Shown one piece after another: positions 35,771 to 46,741 of a stretch of DNA of 64,000 nt (position 1 is its first letter; each line of letters starts with the position of its first letter). Source of the stretch: Paratinospora sagittata. Its lineage: Eukaryota > Streptophyta > Magnoliopsida > Ranunculales > Menispermaceae. The notes below the pieces were generated by a model. It worked only from the letters and a program-made list of their open reading frames with translations, did no database searches and was not told the origin of the DNA. The DNA lies in the NCBI GenBank assembly GCA_035771175.1, contig CM069611.1, positions 15,362,366 to 15,426,365 of the forward strand, in the 5' to 3' direction. A program made the translations under genes and the position numbers.

Positions 35771-37221
35771 TGTAATACCCTAGGTTTGCACAAAAAAAAA
35801 AAAAAAATTGAACTTCGGGCAAGGCGCCTGCCAGAACGTACGGGTAGGGTGCCTGAACCTTCAGGCACATGCCCGAACCTTTAGGCGCACGCCCAAACCT
35901 TCAGGCACGTGCTTGAACCTTCGGGCACCCTTTTTTTCTTATTTAAGGACCCTCCCCTCCTCATTTCTCATACCAAAATCACCTCTCCTTGTGATTTTTT
36001 CTTCTCTCTCACTCAATTTGAGTTTTTGTCTTCTCTTTTTGAGACTCTCTTCGCGGTGCAACGCAGTTCTGCTAGGGGGAAAGCGACACTTCTCGAAGGA
36101 GTTTTTATTTGAAGGTGGGGAACAAAATATAGGTTTGTGTGTCTTATAACTTTTATTAAAGTTATATTAATTTATCATTATGTCTACTATTCATTTACAC
36201 CGCATTATTGTGTATAATGTTTATACTTGTCATACTTATGCTTGTATATTTGAAGTTCATGTATTACACTGTTGCTATGCCAGATTAGTGGCCAATCTAG
36301 CTCAACCAGACTCAGTCTTGTCCTCAGTAACTTTAAATAGTGAACGGGAGGCAGCGTGCTGCTCTAGACGATTGATATTTAAGTAGACCTCGTGTCTCAC
36401 CTCTCAATTGGAGACTGATCTGGTTGGTCTTATTTGAAAGCTATCAGCTTATACAAGTAATACTGAATGTCCTAACCTTGCACGTGGTGATACCGACCCT
36501 GATAAGGATCACCAGACGTTGCCAAATCCTGTCTAATGTTAAGTAAAGACCGAATCAGTTCATGCATTGACATCATACATAAGCACCACCTAAGGACGTA
36601 TGTGGTTTATGATTCATAGAATAGTTAGAAGCAATGCTCACTATTCATTATATTTCTCTGGAGAGGGACGTACAATGAGAACCCGACTACTCCTGGAGAG
36701 GGACATCTGTACGTGAATCTAGAGCGTCGTTCCTGAGGAGGGACGTACAATGAGAACCTGACTACTCCTGGGGAAAGACATCTATATGTGAACTCAGGTG
36801 ACATACAATCATCAAACCAATACGAGACGGTGTCATGCATACACACATGTTGGATTGATTATGATGCTCTGATGTGTATTTATGATATTTGATTATGAAG
36901 TTTATTTTATTAATTGTTATATTCACGAACTATTTTATCCACTGAGCGTGTAACTCACCCCATTGTTATCCAATTTTTCACAGGAGATTAGGCTGGACTG
37001 GGTGCAGGTTTTTGGGCCCACATTTTCATACCCTTTGTATTATTCATTAGAGATTCTGGGAGGATGTTTTCTTAACTATTTCATTTACAAATATATTCTG
37101 AAATTAATGAAATCAGACTTGTACTTAATCGTGTTTCTGCGCACTCGGTTATTGTTATAATGCATTCGCGCCCCTTCCGTGAGTGTCACGCGGTTTACGC
37201 GCGTTCGGGCGGGGTGTGACA
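35771..37221 (+). mobile_element. solo LTR of a Tekay/Del-like gypsy element
   Basis: 1451 bp, beginning TGTAATACCCTAGG and ending GGGGTGTGACA, with a perfect 5-bp target duplication TTTAA (35766-35770 and 37222-37226). The hAT transposase reads through from one side to the other once it is removed. It is the same family as the 3' LTR at 46742-48095 (shared start, TCTCTTTTTGAGACTCT, CGCGGTGCA, GGAACAAA..ATAGGTTTG, CTCACCCC, TTATAATGCATTCGCGCCC). An LTR-LTR recombination product is the usual origin. Confidence 0.92.
36660..36800. repeat. tandem ~74-bp duplication inside the solo LTR
   Basis: GAGGGACGTACAATGAGAAC occurs at about 36664 and again at about 36738, each followed by GACTACTCCTGG and an ACATCT..A..TGAA block. 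The same two-unit arrangement, diverged, is found in the 3' LTR at 47536-47680, so the duplication predates the separation of the two copies. Confidence 0.75.
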
Positions 37222-39030
37222 TTTAAGATTTGCATTACATCTAATTTATGAATAGCTACAAATCAAAACTCTTTTTATATTTGTGTGATTGCTCATTTTA
37301 TTGATAATGATTGGCATTTAAATAAAAGAATAATTTAATTTTTTGAAGTTGAAGATTTTCACATAGGTGACATGCTTTGTAAACTAATTACTAGTTTTTT
37401 TTTAATATAATATATTTAATAAAGTTTTTCAATTACATTAGATAATGCATCTAGTAATGATAGTTGTGTACATATCTTAAATAAATCTTGTGCATCACTT
37501 GGTAATGATATATTGTTTCACATTTGATGTAGTGCTCACGTTCTAAATTTAATTGTTCGTGATGGATTAAGTATGCTTCATTCTTCAATTAAAAAAATTA
37601 GACACATATTTAAAAATATTTGTATAACTTGTGGAGTAAAATTTAAAAAGAAACTTTTAGATGCTCAAACTAGGTGAAATTCTGCATTTTTAATGTTAAA
37701 TGTGGCTATAGAATTTGAACAGGTATTTAATAGTATGTCATACCATCTTAATAACAATGCTCCAACTTCTTTAGATTGGAAGGTTGCACACATGATTAGA
37801 GATTTTTTTTAAGTTTTTAATACTGCTACTAATGTTTTTTCTGGTTGTAAATATGGTACAATTAATTGTTTTATTTATCAAATAGCTGAAATTTCATTGC
37901 AATTAAAAGAACTTCTAAATGATTCTCTAAATTTTAATTTTGCTTCTAAAATGAGAGCTAAAATTGATAAATATTGGGAAAAAATACCAACTATTTTTTG
38001 CATAGCTACTTGTATGGTTCTTCGCTATAAATTATCAATATTAGAAGAAGTCTTAGGAATGATTTATAATGATATTTCTCTTATAGATATGAAAGAAATT
38101 AGAAATGAGTTGTTTATTATGTTCCAAAATTATATGGATAGAATAAGAAAGAGTGTGATAAATAATACTGGCTCATCAAGTACAATATAGGTATCAAGTT
38201 TATTACCAAAAAATAAAATAATTTTTCATAAATCATCCAAGTTGCAACATTATTTAGATCATCCTACTATTGAAATTGATATTGCTGATAATTTTGATGT
38301 TTTAAATTGGTGGATAGAAAATAAAAATAGATATCCTATACTATCCAATATGGCTAAAGATTTATGAACAATTCATATTTCTTTAGTTGCTTCAGAGTTC
38401 ACATTTAGTTTGGGTGGACCTGTGATCGATGACTATAGGACCAGATTAAAAGAAGACATTGTTGAATCATTACTTTGTCTAAGAGATTAGTACGTAGGAG
38501 AAGAAGGAAAATAATTTGATACTTCATGTTCACTACCATCAGATGATTTGATGAAAGGCATGGAGGAGGACAATGATTAATTAGCAAATGTTATCATTTT
38601 TTATATTATCTTTTTATCACATTTTTGTAAAGAACATTATAATCTTTATTTGTAAAATCTTTCTTTTGTAAGTTAATATTTTATAAGTTATAGTCCCTAT
38701 TGTAAATAATTCTTTCAATAAATTTATTATATAAAATTTTTGTCCAATTAAGTATATAATAAGCCTATGGGATAATTAATCTTAGCCTGTTAAGCATTTC
38801 ATGGCTATCAAGCTTGGCAGACTAGGATTTTAATAAATGGGTTGGCCTGGCCCAGCCCAATCTTTATAGTAGATTAGGCTAGGCGGCACTAGGATTTTAA
38901 TAAATGGTCTGGCCCAGCCCAGCTCGATCTTTATAATAAACTGGGTTGGGCCACTCTAATAGGTTCACAGGCTTGACAGGCTCGGCCTGGGTTGGGTCGG
39001 GATGACCGAATTGCCACCCCTATTCGTAGC

Positions 39031-39849
39031 AAATTAATAAGATTTTCTTTTGGGTAATTTTAAATGTACATACAAAAAATATTCTCTATTCTTAGTTTTT
39101 TTTTTGTTTTTTTGAGAAACTCTATATGCCCAGTTGTTATGTGTTATTATTAAAAAATTAGGTGACTGCTAAGTCCACCCACCATTTACTCTCTCTCTAC
39201 CACCCACTCTCTTAACCCACCCAAAATTTTAAAATTAATTAAATATTATCTCTCTACCCACTCATATTCTCATTTTGCCCTTCTCATTTTCTAACCATTT
39301 TTTCTTCTTTTCTTCTCGTTTGATTCCTCATTTCTTATAGTTTTTCAACCATTTAACAAGTTAAAACAACATTTCAAAGGTTCTTTAACTAGAAACTACC
39401 GAGATCTTACAATAGAATTGGATGAATTCGTCATTTGAAAGTGTTCTACTCAAATTGGTGTGGGAAAAAGCTTGGATCTTAAATCTGTAAGTAAAACATG
39501 AGTTTTACTTTTTTTAAGTTGATTTTTATGTGTTATTGGTAGATTTGTACACATTTTTTTGTCGAAAAATCACTCAAAATAGAAAAAATAAATGTTGAAA
39601 ATGGGTTTCGAAACCCATTTAAGGCCATCCAACACTATCTAGCTGGACAAGTGGGTTTTGTTCGACCAACTAGGATTGACCGAACTGGGCATTTTTTGGT
39701 TTTAATATTTTTTTTGTCCATTAGTTATAATAATTAATTGTAATAACATTTTTTTTGTATTTTCTTATTTAGATATGTGGTCAAGACGAAAGAGAAACAA
39801 TGCCCCTACTACCGATGAGCAAAATCTTAGGGTTTAACACTTTCAATAC
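39031..39849. other. intergenic, no gene recognised
   Basis: Pyrimidine-rich (39.17-39.35 kb) then AT-rich. A short plus-strand run near 39.77 kb reads MWSRRKRNNAPTTDEQNLRV but is cut off by the copia LTR piece at 39850. No homologue recognised. Confidence 0.35.
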
Positions 39850-40733
39850 TGTTAGCCCAGATACACGTCCAAAAGGGGGGTGAATTGGACAGTTGCAGGT
39901 TTTTCAACCTTTCAAAAATAAATAAAAATCACAGGCAAATAAAGCAAATACCAGGAAATGAAAGTGCATGCGATTTAATGTGGTTCGACACTCAAGGCCT
40001 GTGTCCACGACTTAATATCCTCGATCAAGATTTTTTCAAACCTCCCACTAAGGATCCTACTTTGAAGGTGATGAGGATCAAACCGGTTACAAAGCTCACT
40101 TCACATGTGTAAGTTACTTTATAAGAACCTAATCACTTTTTCTATTTCATCATTGACACAAGTCATTTTACAATGATAGAAAATAAAGTACAAAGAGAAG
40201 AGGTTATCTTACCAAGAACCCTTCAAAAACTTACACAAAAAGCTTTTGATCTCCTCTAATCATCTCAACAAAAAGATGAAGTTCGAAGCTCAATTGAAAA
40301 GAGGGAAAACTTCAAAAGCCTTTGAAAGCTTGATTTGATTCACAAAATTTATTAGCTCACATTGTAAAAATGTTGAAGAACACTTTGAACACTTTTGAAG
40401 ATTTGTCTAACTTGCAAATCGTGTATTAGGTTGTGTCTCTCAATGAGCACAACTTTGATTTTATAGAAGAACTAGAGAAATAGCAACATTAGGGTTTCAA
40501 TATCCAAGAAACCACATATTTCAAATTCAAAATTGCTGGTCACAAAAAAGGTCTTTATCATCAAAAAGATGTGAACAAAGACATTGTAAACCATGAAAAA
40601 ATGGCGTAGCACAAATGGGCAAAGAGGACATACACATTGCTTTCAAGAAACCCAAACATATCAATTTGCTTTTATAGTCTCCTCCAGCACACTGGCGAGC
40701 TTCTCTAGCACGCTGGCCAGTTTTCTAATGTAA
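39850..40733 (-). mobile_element. copia-type LTR fragment
   Basis: Left edge TGTTAGCCCAGATACACG...GGGGGGTGAATTGGAC is the reverse complement of the common 3' end of SIRE/Maximus-like LTRs (CCAATTCACCCCCC...TAACA). Other family words follow: TGTGGTTCGACACTCAAGGCC, GTCCACGAC, and AGCACGCTGGCCAG near the right edge. No primer-binding site adjoins it, so it is a solo or truncated LTR. The right boundary is approximate. Confidence 0.6.
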
Positions 40734-41430
40734 CGACTCACATTCACAACCATTCTTTCTTTTGTATCACTAACTATGGAGTGGTATGAGACACAACAAA
40801 ATTGGAAGATACTAAATAAAACGTGGAAGTAAGAAAACCCATGACCTTGTGTGGAAAGAAACATTTGGGGAAAGTTGAATTACTAACATTATCACTAAGT
40901 TTACACGGTATGGAACGAGTAAACTTGTACGATACTATTAGTGAACTCCTCTCCCGTCACTGTTTCGTAGAAACCGTGTTCTTACAACTTAACTTGGTTG
41001 AACCCTTTATTACTAAATTCATGCATTATGGGGCACACGAACTTGGATAATAGTCGAAAAGACTAAGCGAAAGGGTTTGAACACATAAGAATGCGATAGA
41101 ACGATAGATTATGATATTTACCGAGGCAAATCTTAAAACTTTTATGACTCGTATGAATTTTCAATGTTCACAAACCAGAACCAAAATATTTGAAGCTCTT
41201 TCAAAATTTTTTACTTATTATATGAACACTCTAACCTTGTTTTATACCATGGCCAACATACAAGGTACATAAGATTCCTTGATTCCTCAACAAAAACCAT
41301 ACACCATACCTAGAAAAATAGGTGATTTTATATTGCAGAACTCTCGAACTTTTTGCTGAGAATATCATAACACTATACTTGGCTACGGTTCCTAAAATAT
41401 GGTTTTATTTTTCTCCTTGCCAGTGAGAAA
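40734..41430. other. unassigned sequence upstream of chromovirus gag
   Basis: Lies where the 5' LTR and leader of the gypsy element should be, but shows no match to its 3' LTR. TGGTATGAGACACAAC at 40792 is a poor match to a Met-tRNA primer-binding site (TGGTATCAGAGC). It may be leader sequence of the element or unrelated DNA. Confidence 0.35.
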
Positions 41431-42625
41431 ATGCAAACCAGGAAGACAGGAAGGCCACGCACTGTCCGTCCAGCAGAGGAGGCACCTCCTGTAGTTCAAA
41501 ATCAGGAACCACCGCCTTTGATGATAGAGCAGGCCACACATGACACTGCCACTACTTCTGGGCAGGCAGTGCCACCTCAGCCCACATCCTTTGTCATTCC
41601 TTCGTGCATGAAAATTTTTTTCGCCGGATTTATTGAGGCGATTAAGGTAACTGTTCAGACGACTGTTCGTGAGACTGTGGCCAACCAAGTAGTTACTGTA
41701 CAAACACCTGTACAATTTGGGTTGGAGAGCCAAACCGACCAGATCATGAAGTACAAGAGGCTACAACCCCTTACTTTTGCTGGCACCATTGATACGGAGC
41801 AGACGCATAAATGGCTTGATGAGTCAAAGAAGACTCTCGAGGCAATGAGAGTCGAAGAGGGTCGAAAGATTCCACTTGCATCCTACTAACTTGTTGGTGG
41901 AGCAAATACATGGTGGATAACAATGAAGGAAGACCCGAGAACTAATGTAGCAGACATGACTTGGCAGCAGTTCGAGTTATTGTTCATCGATGAGTACTTT
42001 TCCTGCGCTGTAAAGAGGCAGAAGCGCCAGGAGTTCACCAGGTTATACCAGGGCAGCATGATAGTCAAAGAGAATGTTGTCAGGTTCAACGAATTATTGG
42101 TCTACTCTTTCTCCACCATCTCAACGGAGCAAGATAAGACTGAGAAATTCTCTAACGGCCTTCGTCCTGACATCCGACAAGCCCTGTTGATCTTGGATCT
42201 TAAGATTTACAGGGAGGTCATTGACAAGGCCATGAGCTTTGAGTAGGAAAAGATTGAGCAGGAGCAGAGAATGAATAAGGGAAAATGGCCTACAACATTT
42301 TCCCAACAGGGCTCGCAGCAGGGCAACAAGAGGAAACCCTACTATAATCAAAACCCAACCCTCCCAACCCTGTTCAGAAGAATGATGCCACGGCACCTTC
42401 GGCTGAACCTTCTAACCCTGGCCATCAGGGTTTTCGCAATCATGGCCAAGGAGGTCGTAATGGAAGGGTGGCAGTCAAAACGACAATGACAAGGGTGGTG
42501 GTTAGCACCATAATCAGCATGGCCATCAGAACCAGCAACAGGCGCCTCAGCAGCAGAGGTTTACTTGTTACAACTACGACCAGCAGGGCCATGTAAGAAA
42601 TGTTTGCCCCTACCCTTAACAACCG
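41431..42625 (+). pseudogene. chromovirus gag remnant
   Basis: Starts ATG with MQTRKTGRPRTVRPAEEAPP. The gag core follows: RLQPLTFAGTIDTEQTHKWL, WWITMKEDPR...MTWQQFELLF, EYFSCAVKRQKRQEFTRLYQ and RPDIRQALL. An in-frame stop follows LASY (41888) and another FE (42244). The zinc knuckle at about 42.57 kb reads CYNYDQQGHVRNVC: the second Cys of CCHC is replaced by Tyr, as a C-to-T/G-to-A change would do. Confidence 0.82.
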
Positions 42626-42724
42626 TGGCAACCTATTCCCGTTGTTCCAGCCCAACAAGCCCTACATACTGCTAAGGCCCAACCAAGGCAGAACCAGGGG
42701 CAGAGCATTTGCCATCGCTCAACA

Positions 42725-43371
42725 ACCCTTCCCAGACAACAATGTAGTCAAAGGTACATTTCCCTTATTCAATACAATGGTGCATGTCTTGTTCGATTCG
42801 GGTGCAACTCATTCTTTTATATCTTCTGCATTGGTAAGGCACTTGGGGTTGTATCCTGAACCCATAGACATCACAATTCATGTCTCATCACCATTAGGAT
42901 CTGGTACTGCGTGAATTTGTAGTGTTCTCGATGTGAGCTTCGAATGACAGAACATATAATATATGTAGATCTCTTTCTGATGGACATTGAAGACTTCGAC
43001 ATCATCCTCGGCATAATCTGGCTCACACCACTAAATACAAGGATCGATTGTTTGAAGAAGCAAGTTCAGTTAACCTTGCCTACTGGGGAGTTTGTCAAGA
43101 TTCAGGGAACGAGAAAATGGATACACAACTCGACTGTTGCACTCCTCAAAGCACAGGTCCTAGCACTATCTCTTGGTGATGACAATAAATCATCATCACT
43201 GTACCCTCTCGAGGTACACGACATCCCGGTTATATATGAATTCCCAATGGTTTTTCTGAATGACTTTCCTGGTTTACCTCCAGTGCGGGAATTAGATTTT
43301 GAGATCAACCTCATACCCGGGACTGGGCCTATCTCAATTCCACCATACAGAATGTCCAACGTCGGGTTGAG
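42725..43371 (+). pseudogene. chromovirus protease remnant
   Basis: Contains the aspartic protease active-site word VLFDSGATHSFIS with ALVRHLGL, a stop after SGTA, then a resumed frame with VDLFLMDIEDFDIILGIIWL and the pre-RT stretch [20 protein letters not shown]. Typical spacing before the RT. Broken by the stop near 42.91 kb and a frame change near 43.36 kb. Confidence 0.8.
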
Positions 43372-44570
43372 TTGGACAAGCAACTTAAGGAATTGGAGAG
43401 TAATGGCTTCATCAGGAAAAGCTCATCACCCTGGGGCGCTCCAGTTCTGTTTGTTCGCAAAAAGGATGGTTCGTTACGACTTTGCATCGACTATCGCAAG
43501 TTGAATAACACCACCATCAAGAATAGATACCCATTACTTAGGATTAATGACTTGTTCTCTAAGATTGATTTACGATCCGGTTACCATCAACTCCAGATCA
43601 GAGAGTCAAACATTAATAAAATGACTTTTAGAACTCGGTACGGTCATTACGAGTTCATGTTTTTGCAGTTCGGTCTAACAAATGCACCTGCAGTGTTCAT
43701 GGATTTGATGAACTGCATCTTCAGGTTATACTTAGACTGATTTGTGGTGGTCTTTGTGGATGATATCTTAATATATTCCTCAATCGAGGAAGACCATAAG
43801 ATACATCTGAGTATTGTCCTCCAGACGTTGAGAAGCCACCAAATGTATGCAAAGTTGATTAAGTGCGAATTTTGGGAGAAACGAGTTCAATTCCTAGGTC
43901 ATGTGGTTTCAGGCAATGACATTAAGGTGGATCCTTTAAAGGTTGAAGCGGTTTTAAATTGGAAGCAACCTACCACTATTACTCAAATTTAGAGTTTTCT
44001 TGGTTTGGCTAGCTACTACAGACGCTTCATCAAGGGTTTCTCAAAGATTGTTGAACCTATGTCCAAACTCACTCGAAAAGACATTTGATTCATCTGGAAT
44101 CCTGCCTGTGAATCGTCATTTCAGGAATTGAAGAAGCGCCTCATGACAACACCGGTACTAATCACTCCACGAAATGGAGTTGGGTTTTCATTATACACTG
44201 ATGCCTCTCTCCAAGGCTTAGGTGCAGTACTAATGCAAGAAGGCCAAGTTGTTGCATATGCTTTGAGGCAACTGAAGATTTATGAGGGCAATTACCCAAC
44301 GCAGGACTTAGAACTTGTAGCTATCGTATTCGCACTGAAGTTATGGCATCATTACCTATATAGTGAACGGTTTGAGGTATTCTCGAATTACAAGAGTCTT
44401 AAGTATATCTACACTCAGAGAGACCTAAACCTCCGCCAAAGATGATGGTTGGAATTTTTGAAAGATTATTACTTTTAACTGTAGTACCATCCCGGTAAGG
44501 CCAATGTTGTCGCAGATGCCCTGAGTAAAAAATCTTATGTTGTTTGTACTCTTAACTTCGAGACGGGGAA
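43372..44570 (+). pseudogene. chromovirus reverse transcriptase and RNase H remnant
   Basis: [74 protein letters not shown] and FVDDILIYS (the YVDD-box form FVDD). A stop follows YLD just before the box. RNase [41 protein letters not shown]. The linker HHPGK appears as YHPGKANVVADALSKKS. Stops at about 43740, 43990, 44087 and 44443. Confidence 0.88.
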
Positions 44571-44826
44571 GTTGGCTATAGAGATGGAGAATTTTAACCA
44601 ACAATTAATTGATGAGGGAGGAAGATCACGACTCTTTCAATTATTAGCCAACTCTGAGCTTATTCGAAAGATTTCAGTAGCTCAGGCCAACGACCTTATG
44701 TTAATGGAGAAATAAGAACTTTTACTCAGCGGACATGACCTTCCTCACTGGTCGGTCTCTGAAGACGGGGCCGTTTTCTAGAAAAAACGTCTCTATCTAC
44801 CGAACGATCCTGAGGTTCGGAAAGAA

Positions 44827-46099
44827 GTGCTTACTGAAATGCACTGTTTGAGGTTAGCTATGCATCCTGGGGGTGACAAGATGTACAAGAACGTCAAACG
44901 ACAATTCTGGTTTTCTGGAATGAAGAAGGCGATTGCAGACTTCGTTGCTAGATGTCTCGTTTGCCAGCAAGTAAAGGCAGAACGCAGACTTCCCTCTGTA
45001 CTTCTCTAGCCTTTACCTATTGGAGAATGGAAGTGGGAGAACATTGCAATGAATTTTGTTACAACCTTGCCTAGAAATAATAAAGGGCAAGATGCAATCT
45101 GGGTTATCATTGACAGACTTACAAAGTCTTCACACTTTTTGCCAATAAAGTTCACAAATAACCCCGCCAAGCTTGCCGAATTGTATGAAAGTGAGATCGT
45201 ATGCCTCCACAACATACCACTCACTATCGTCTCTGATCGAGACCCTCGATTCACATCAAAATTTTGGCAGAGCTTCCAGAGTAAAATGGGCTCTAGGATC
45301 ACCATGAGCACATCCTTTTACCCTCAGACTGACGGGCAGTCAGAGAGTCTTATCCAGATCTTGGAGGACATGTTACGTTGCTGCATTTTGGACTTTCATG
45401 ACAGATGAGAAAAACACTTACATTTGATTGAGTTTGCATACAACAACAACTACCAAACCAGTATCGGCATGGCACCGTATGAGGCTCTCTATGGTCGCTC
45501 TTACAGATCTCCGGTATGCTGGTTAGATATGGCAGATTAACCGCAGTTGGGGCTTGAACTAGTTCAAGAGACTTCTGAGAAGATCACACTAGTAAAGGAG
45601 CAACTTCGTGTAGCACAAAGTCAACATAACAGCTATGCCGACAAGCGGAGACAGCCTCTAGAATTTGATAAGGGGGACTTGGTTTTTCTAAAAGTTTAGC
45701 CTACAAGAAGTGTCAAACACTTTGGGATCAAAGGAAAGCTTTTCCCTCAGTATATTGGTCCATTTCAGATCATTGAACGTATTGGCAAACTAGCCTATCG
45801 TCTATCCCTTCCATCGTCCATGTCTAAGGTTCATGACATTTTTCACGTATCCATGCTTCGAAAGTATCGTCCTGATCCTTCGCATATCATCCCTATGATC
45901 GAGGTTCGGGTTGAGGAAAGAAACAAGTATCAGGAGAGAACGATATAGATTCTGGATAAAACAAATCAAGAACTAAGGCGACGTAGCATACCACTTGTGA
46001 AAGTGCTCTGGGATCACCACGGAGTAAAGGAAACAACATAAGAACTAGAAGAAACAATTAAACTGAAATATCCTGAATTGTTTTCTAGTAATAATTAAT
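44827..46099 (+). pseudogene. chromovirus integrase and chromodomain-like tail
   Basis: The zinc-binding HHCC region is LRLAMHPGGDKMYKNVKRQF...CLVCQQVKAE, in which the first His of HHCC is probably that of MHCL. Catalytic core: VIIDRLTKSSHFLP (D), VSDRDPRFTSKFW (D) and DGQSESLIQ (E). Then APYEALYGR, YADKRRQPLEF, the GPFQIIERIG...AYRLSLP block and IFHVSMLRKY. The tail reads IPLVKVLWDHHGVKETT, stop, ELEETIKLKYPELF, matching the chromodomain-type ending of Tekay/Del elements. Several in-frame stops. Confidence 0.86.
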
Positions 46100-46192
46100 G
46101 ATGTGATACATTGTACTTTTCACTTATTAATAAAATGATGGAACTTTGTTTACAATATCTTAATATATTCTTTCATTTAAATAACTATGTAG

Positions 46193-46713
46193 ATGTCTGA
46201 AAATAATACCGATGGAGGTAATGATGCACACACGCAATGGCCTCTTTGGCAACCTGTGGCGACTCCTTCAGGATTTGAGTCAAGCCACAACTACTTTGCG
46301 TCACCAACTCCATCGCCCCACAGACAACGATCCTTATCGCCAGACATGCATGGTTTTTTCGTAACAATTTTGCCTGGAACAATCCTGTGTTCTCATCCTG
46401 GCAAGATCTCCTACAGAAATCGCCAGGGGGCCGGATTCGGGCAACAACATGAAAAAGCATTCCTCCGCTCAACCTACCTCTCCTGAAACGTTGCAACTTG
46501 CAGAGCCTTACGCCACAATCTGTGAAGCAAATGTCAAAACCTTCTGAGGAAGAATCCGACTCCATTTGCTCTCCATTGTTTGACGATATAGAGGATTCCA
46601 CCGGCCACAGTGTTATTCAGGGGCCTTACAGGCACTACTTTGATTTAAGAGTAATGATGACGACGGTGAATCCGACGCAGACAACAATCATCACTACACA
46701 GACTGAATTTTAA
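46193..46713 (+). pseudogene. extra ORF between pol and the 3' LTR
   Basis: Begins ATG with MSENNTDGGNDAHTQWPLWQ, PSGFESSHNYFASPTPSPHR. One frame change near 46.36 kb and one stop near 46.45 kb separate it from MSKPSEEESDSICSPLFDDI and a Thr-rich end with TAA at 46711-46713, 28 bp before the LTR. Less decayed than a random stretch would be and GC-richer than its flanks. I recognise no domain. The reverse strand is also open for 138 codons here (46601-46185), so coding strand is not proven. Confidence 0.45.
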
Positions 46714-46741
46714 GGGCGAAATCTTTTTAAGTCGGGTAGAG

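Larger units (their letters stand above)
35136..38580 (+). pseudogene. hAT transposase pseudogene, split by a solo LTR
   Basis: Starts MDSYTNNDSLY at 35136. A BED zinc finger follows: GNCRYCSDLLSWDS, then THLFRHLNNKHLNK (Cys-x2-Cys and His-x5-His; the second His is the one in NKH). The middle is interrupted by the LTR at 35771-37221. Downstream: VEDFHIGDMLCKL, ITLDNASSNDSCVHILNK (catalytic-domain Asp region), CSAHVLNLIVRDGL, then the DUF4413-like region, and the hAT dimerisation domain NWWIENKNRYPILSNMAKDL with VASEFTFSLGGPVIDDYRTR. At least ten in-frame stops. Ends at TAA 38578-38580. Confidence 0.88.
33620..39022 (+). mobile_element. hAT transposon (Ac-like) with nested solo LTR
   Basis: Terminal inverted repeats TAAGGGTGGCAA (left) and TAGGGGTGGCAA (right, reverse complement), 11 of 12 identical. 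Flanking 8-bp duplication TTTGTAGC (33612-33619) and TTCGTAGC (39023-39030), one mismatch. Subterminal GGCCCAGCCCAA words occur at both ends. Total 5403 bp, of which 1456 bp are the solo LTR plus its duplicated target, leaving an original element of about 3.95 kb, a normal size for autonomous plant hATs. The transposase gene is dead. Confidence 0.9.

Noticed and set aside
46185..46601. 138-codon antisense open frame in the chromovirus
   Set aside because: It overlaps the plus-strand ORF that ends correctly before the LTR. Without conservation data the antisense frame is more likely a by-product of GC-richer sequence.
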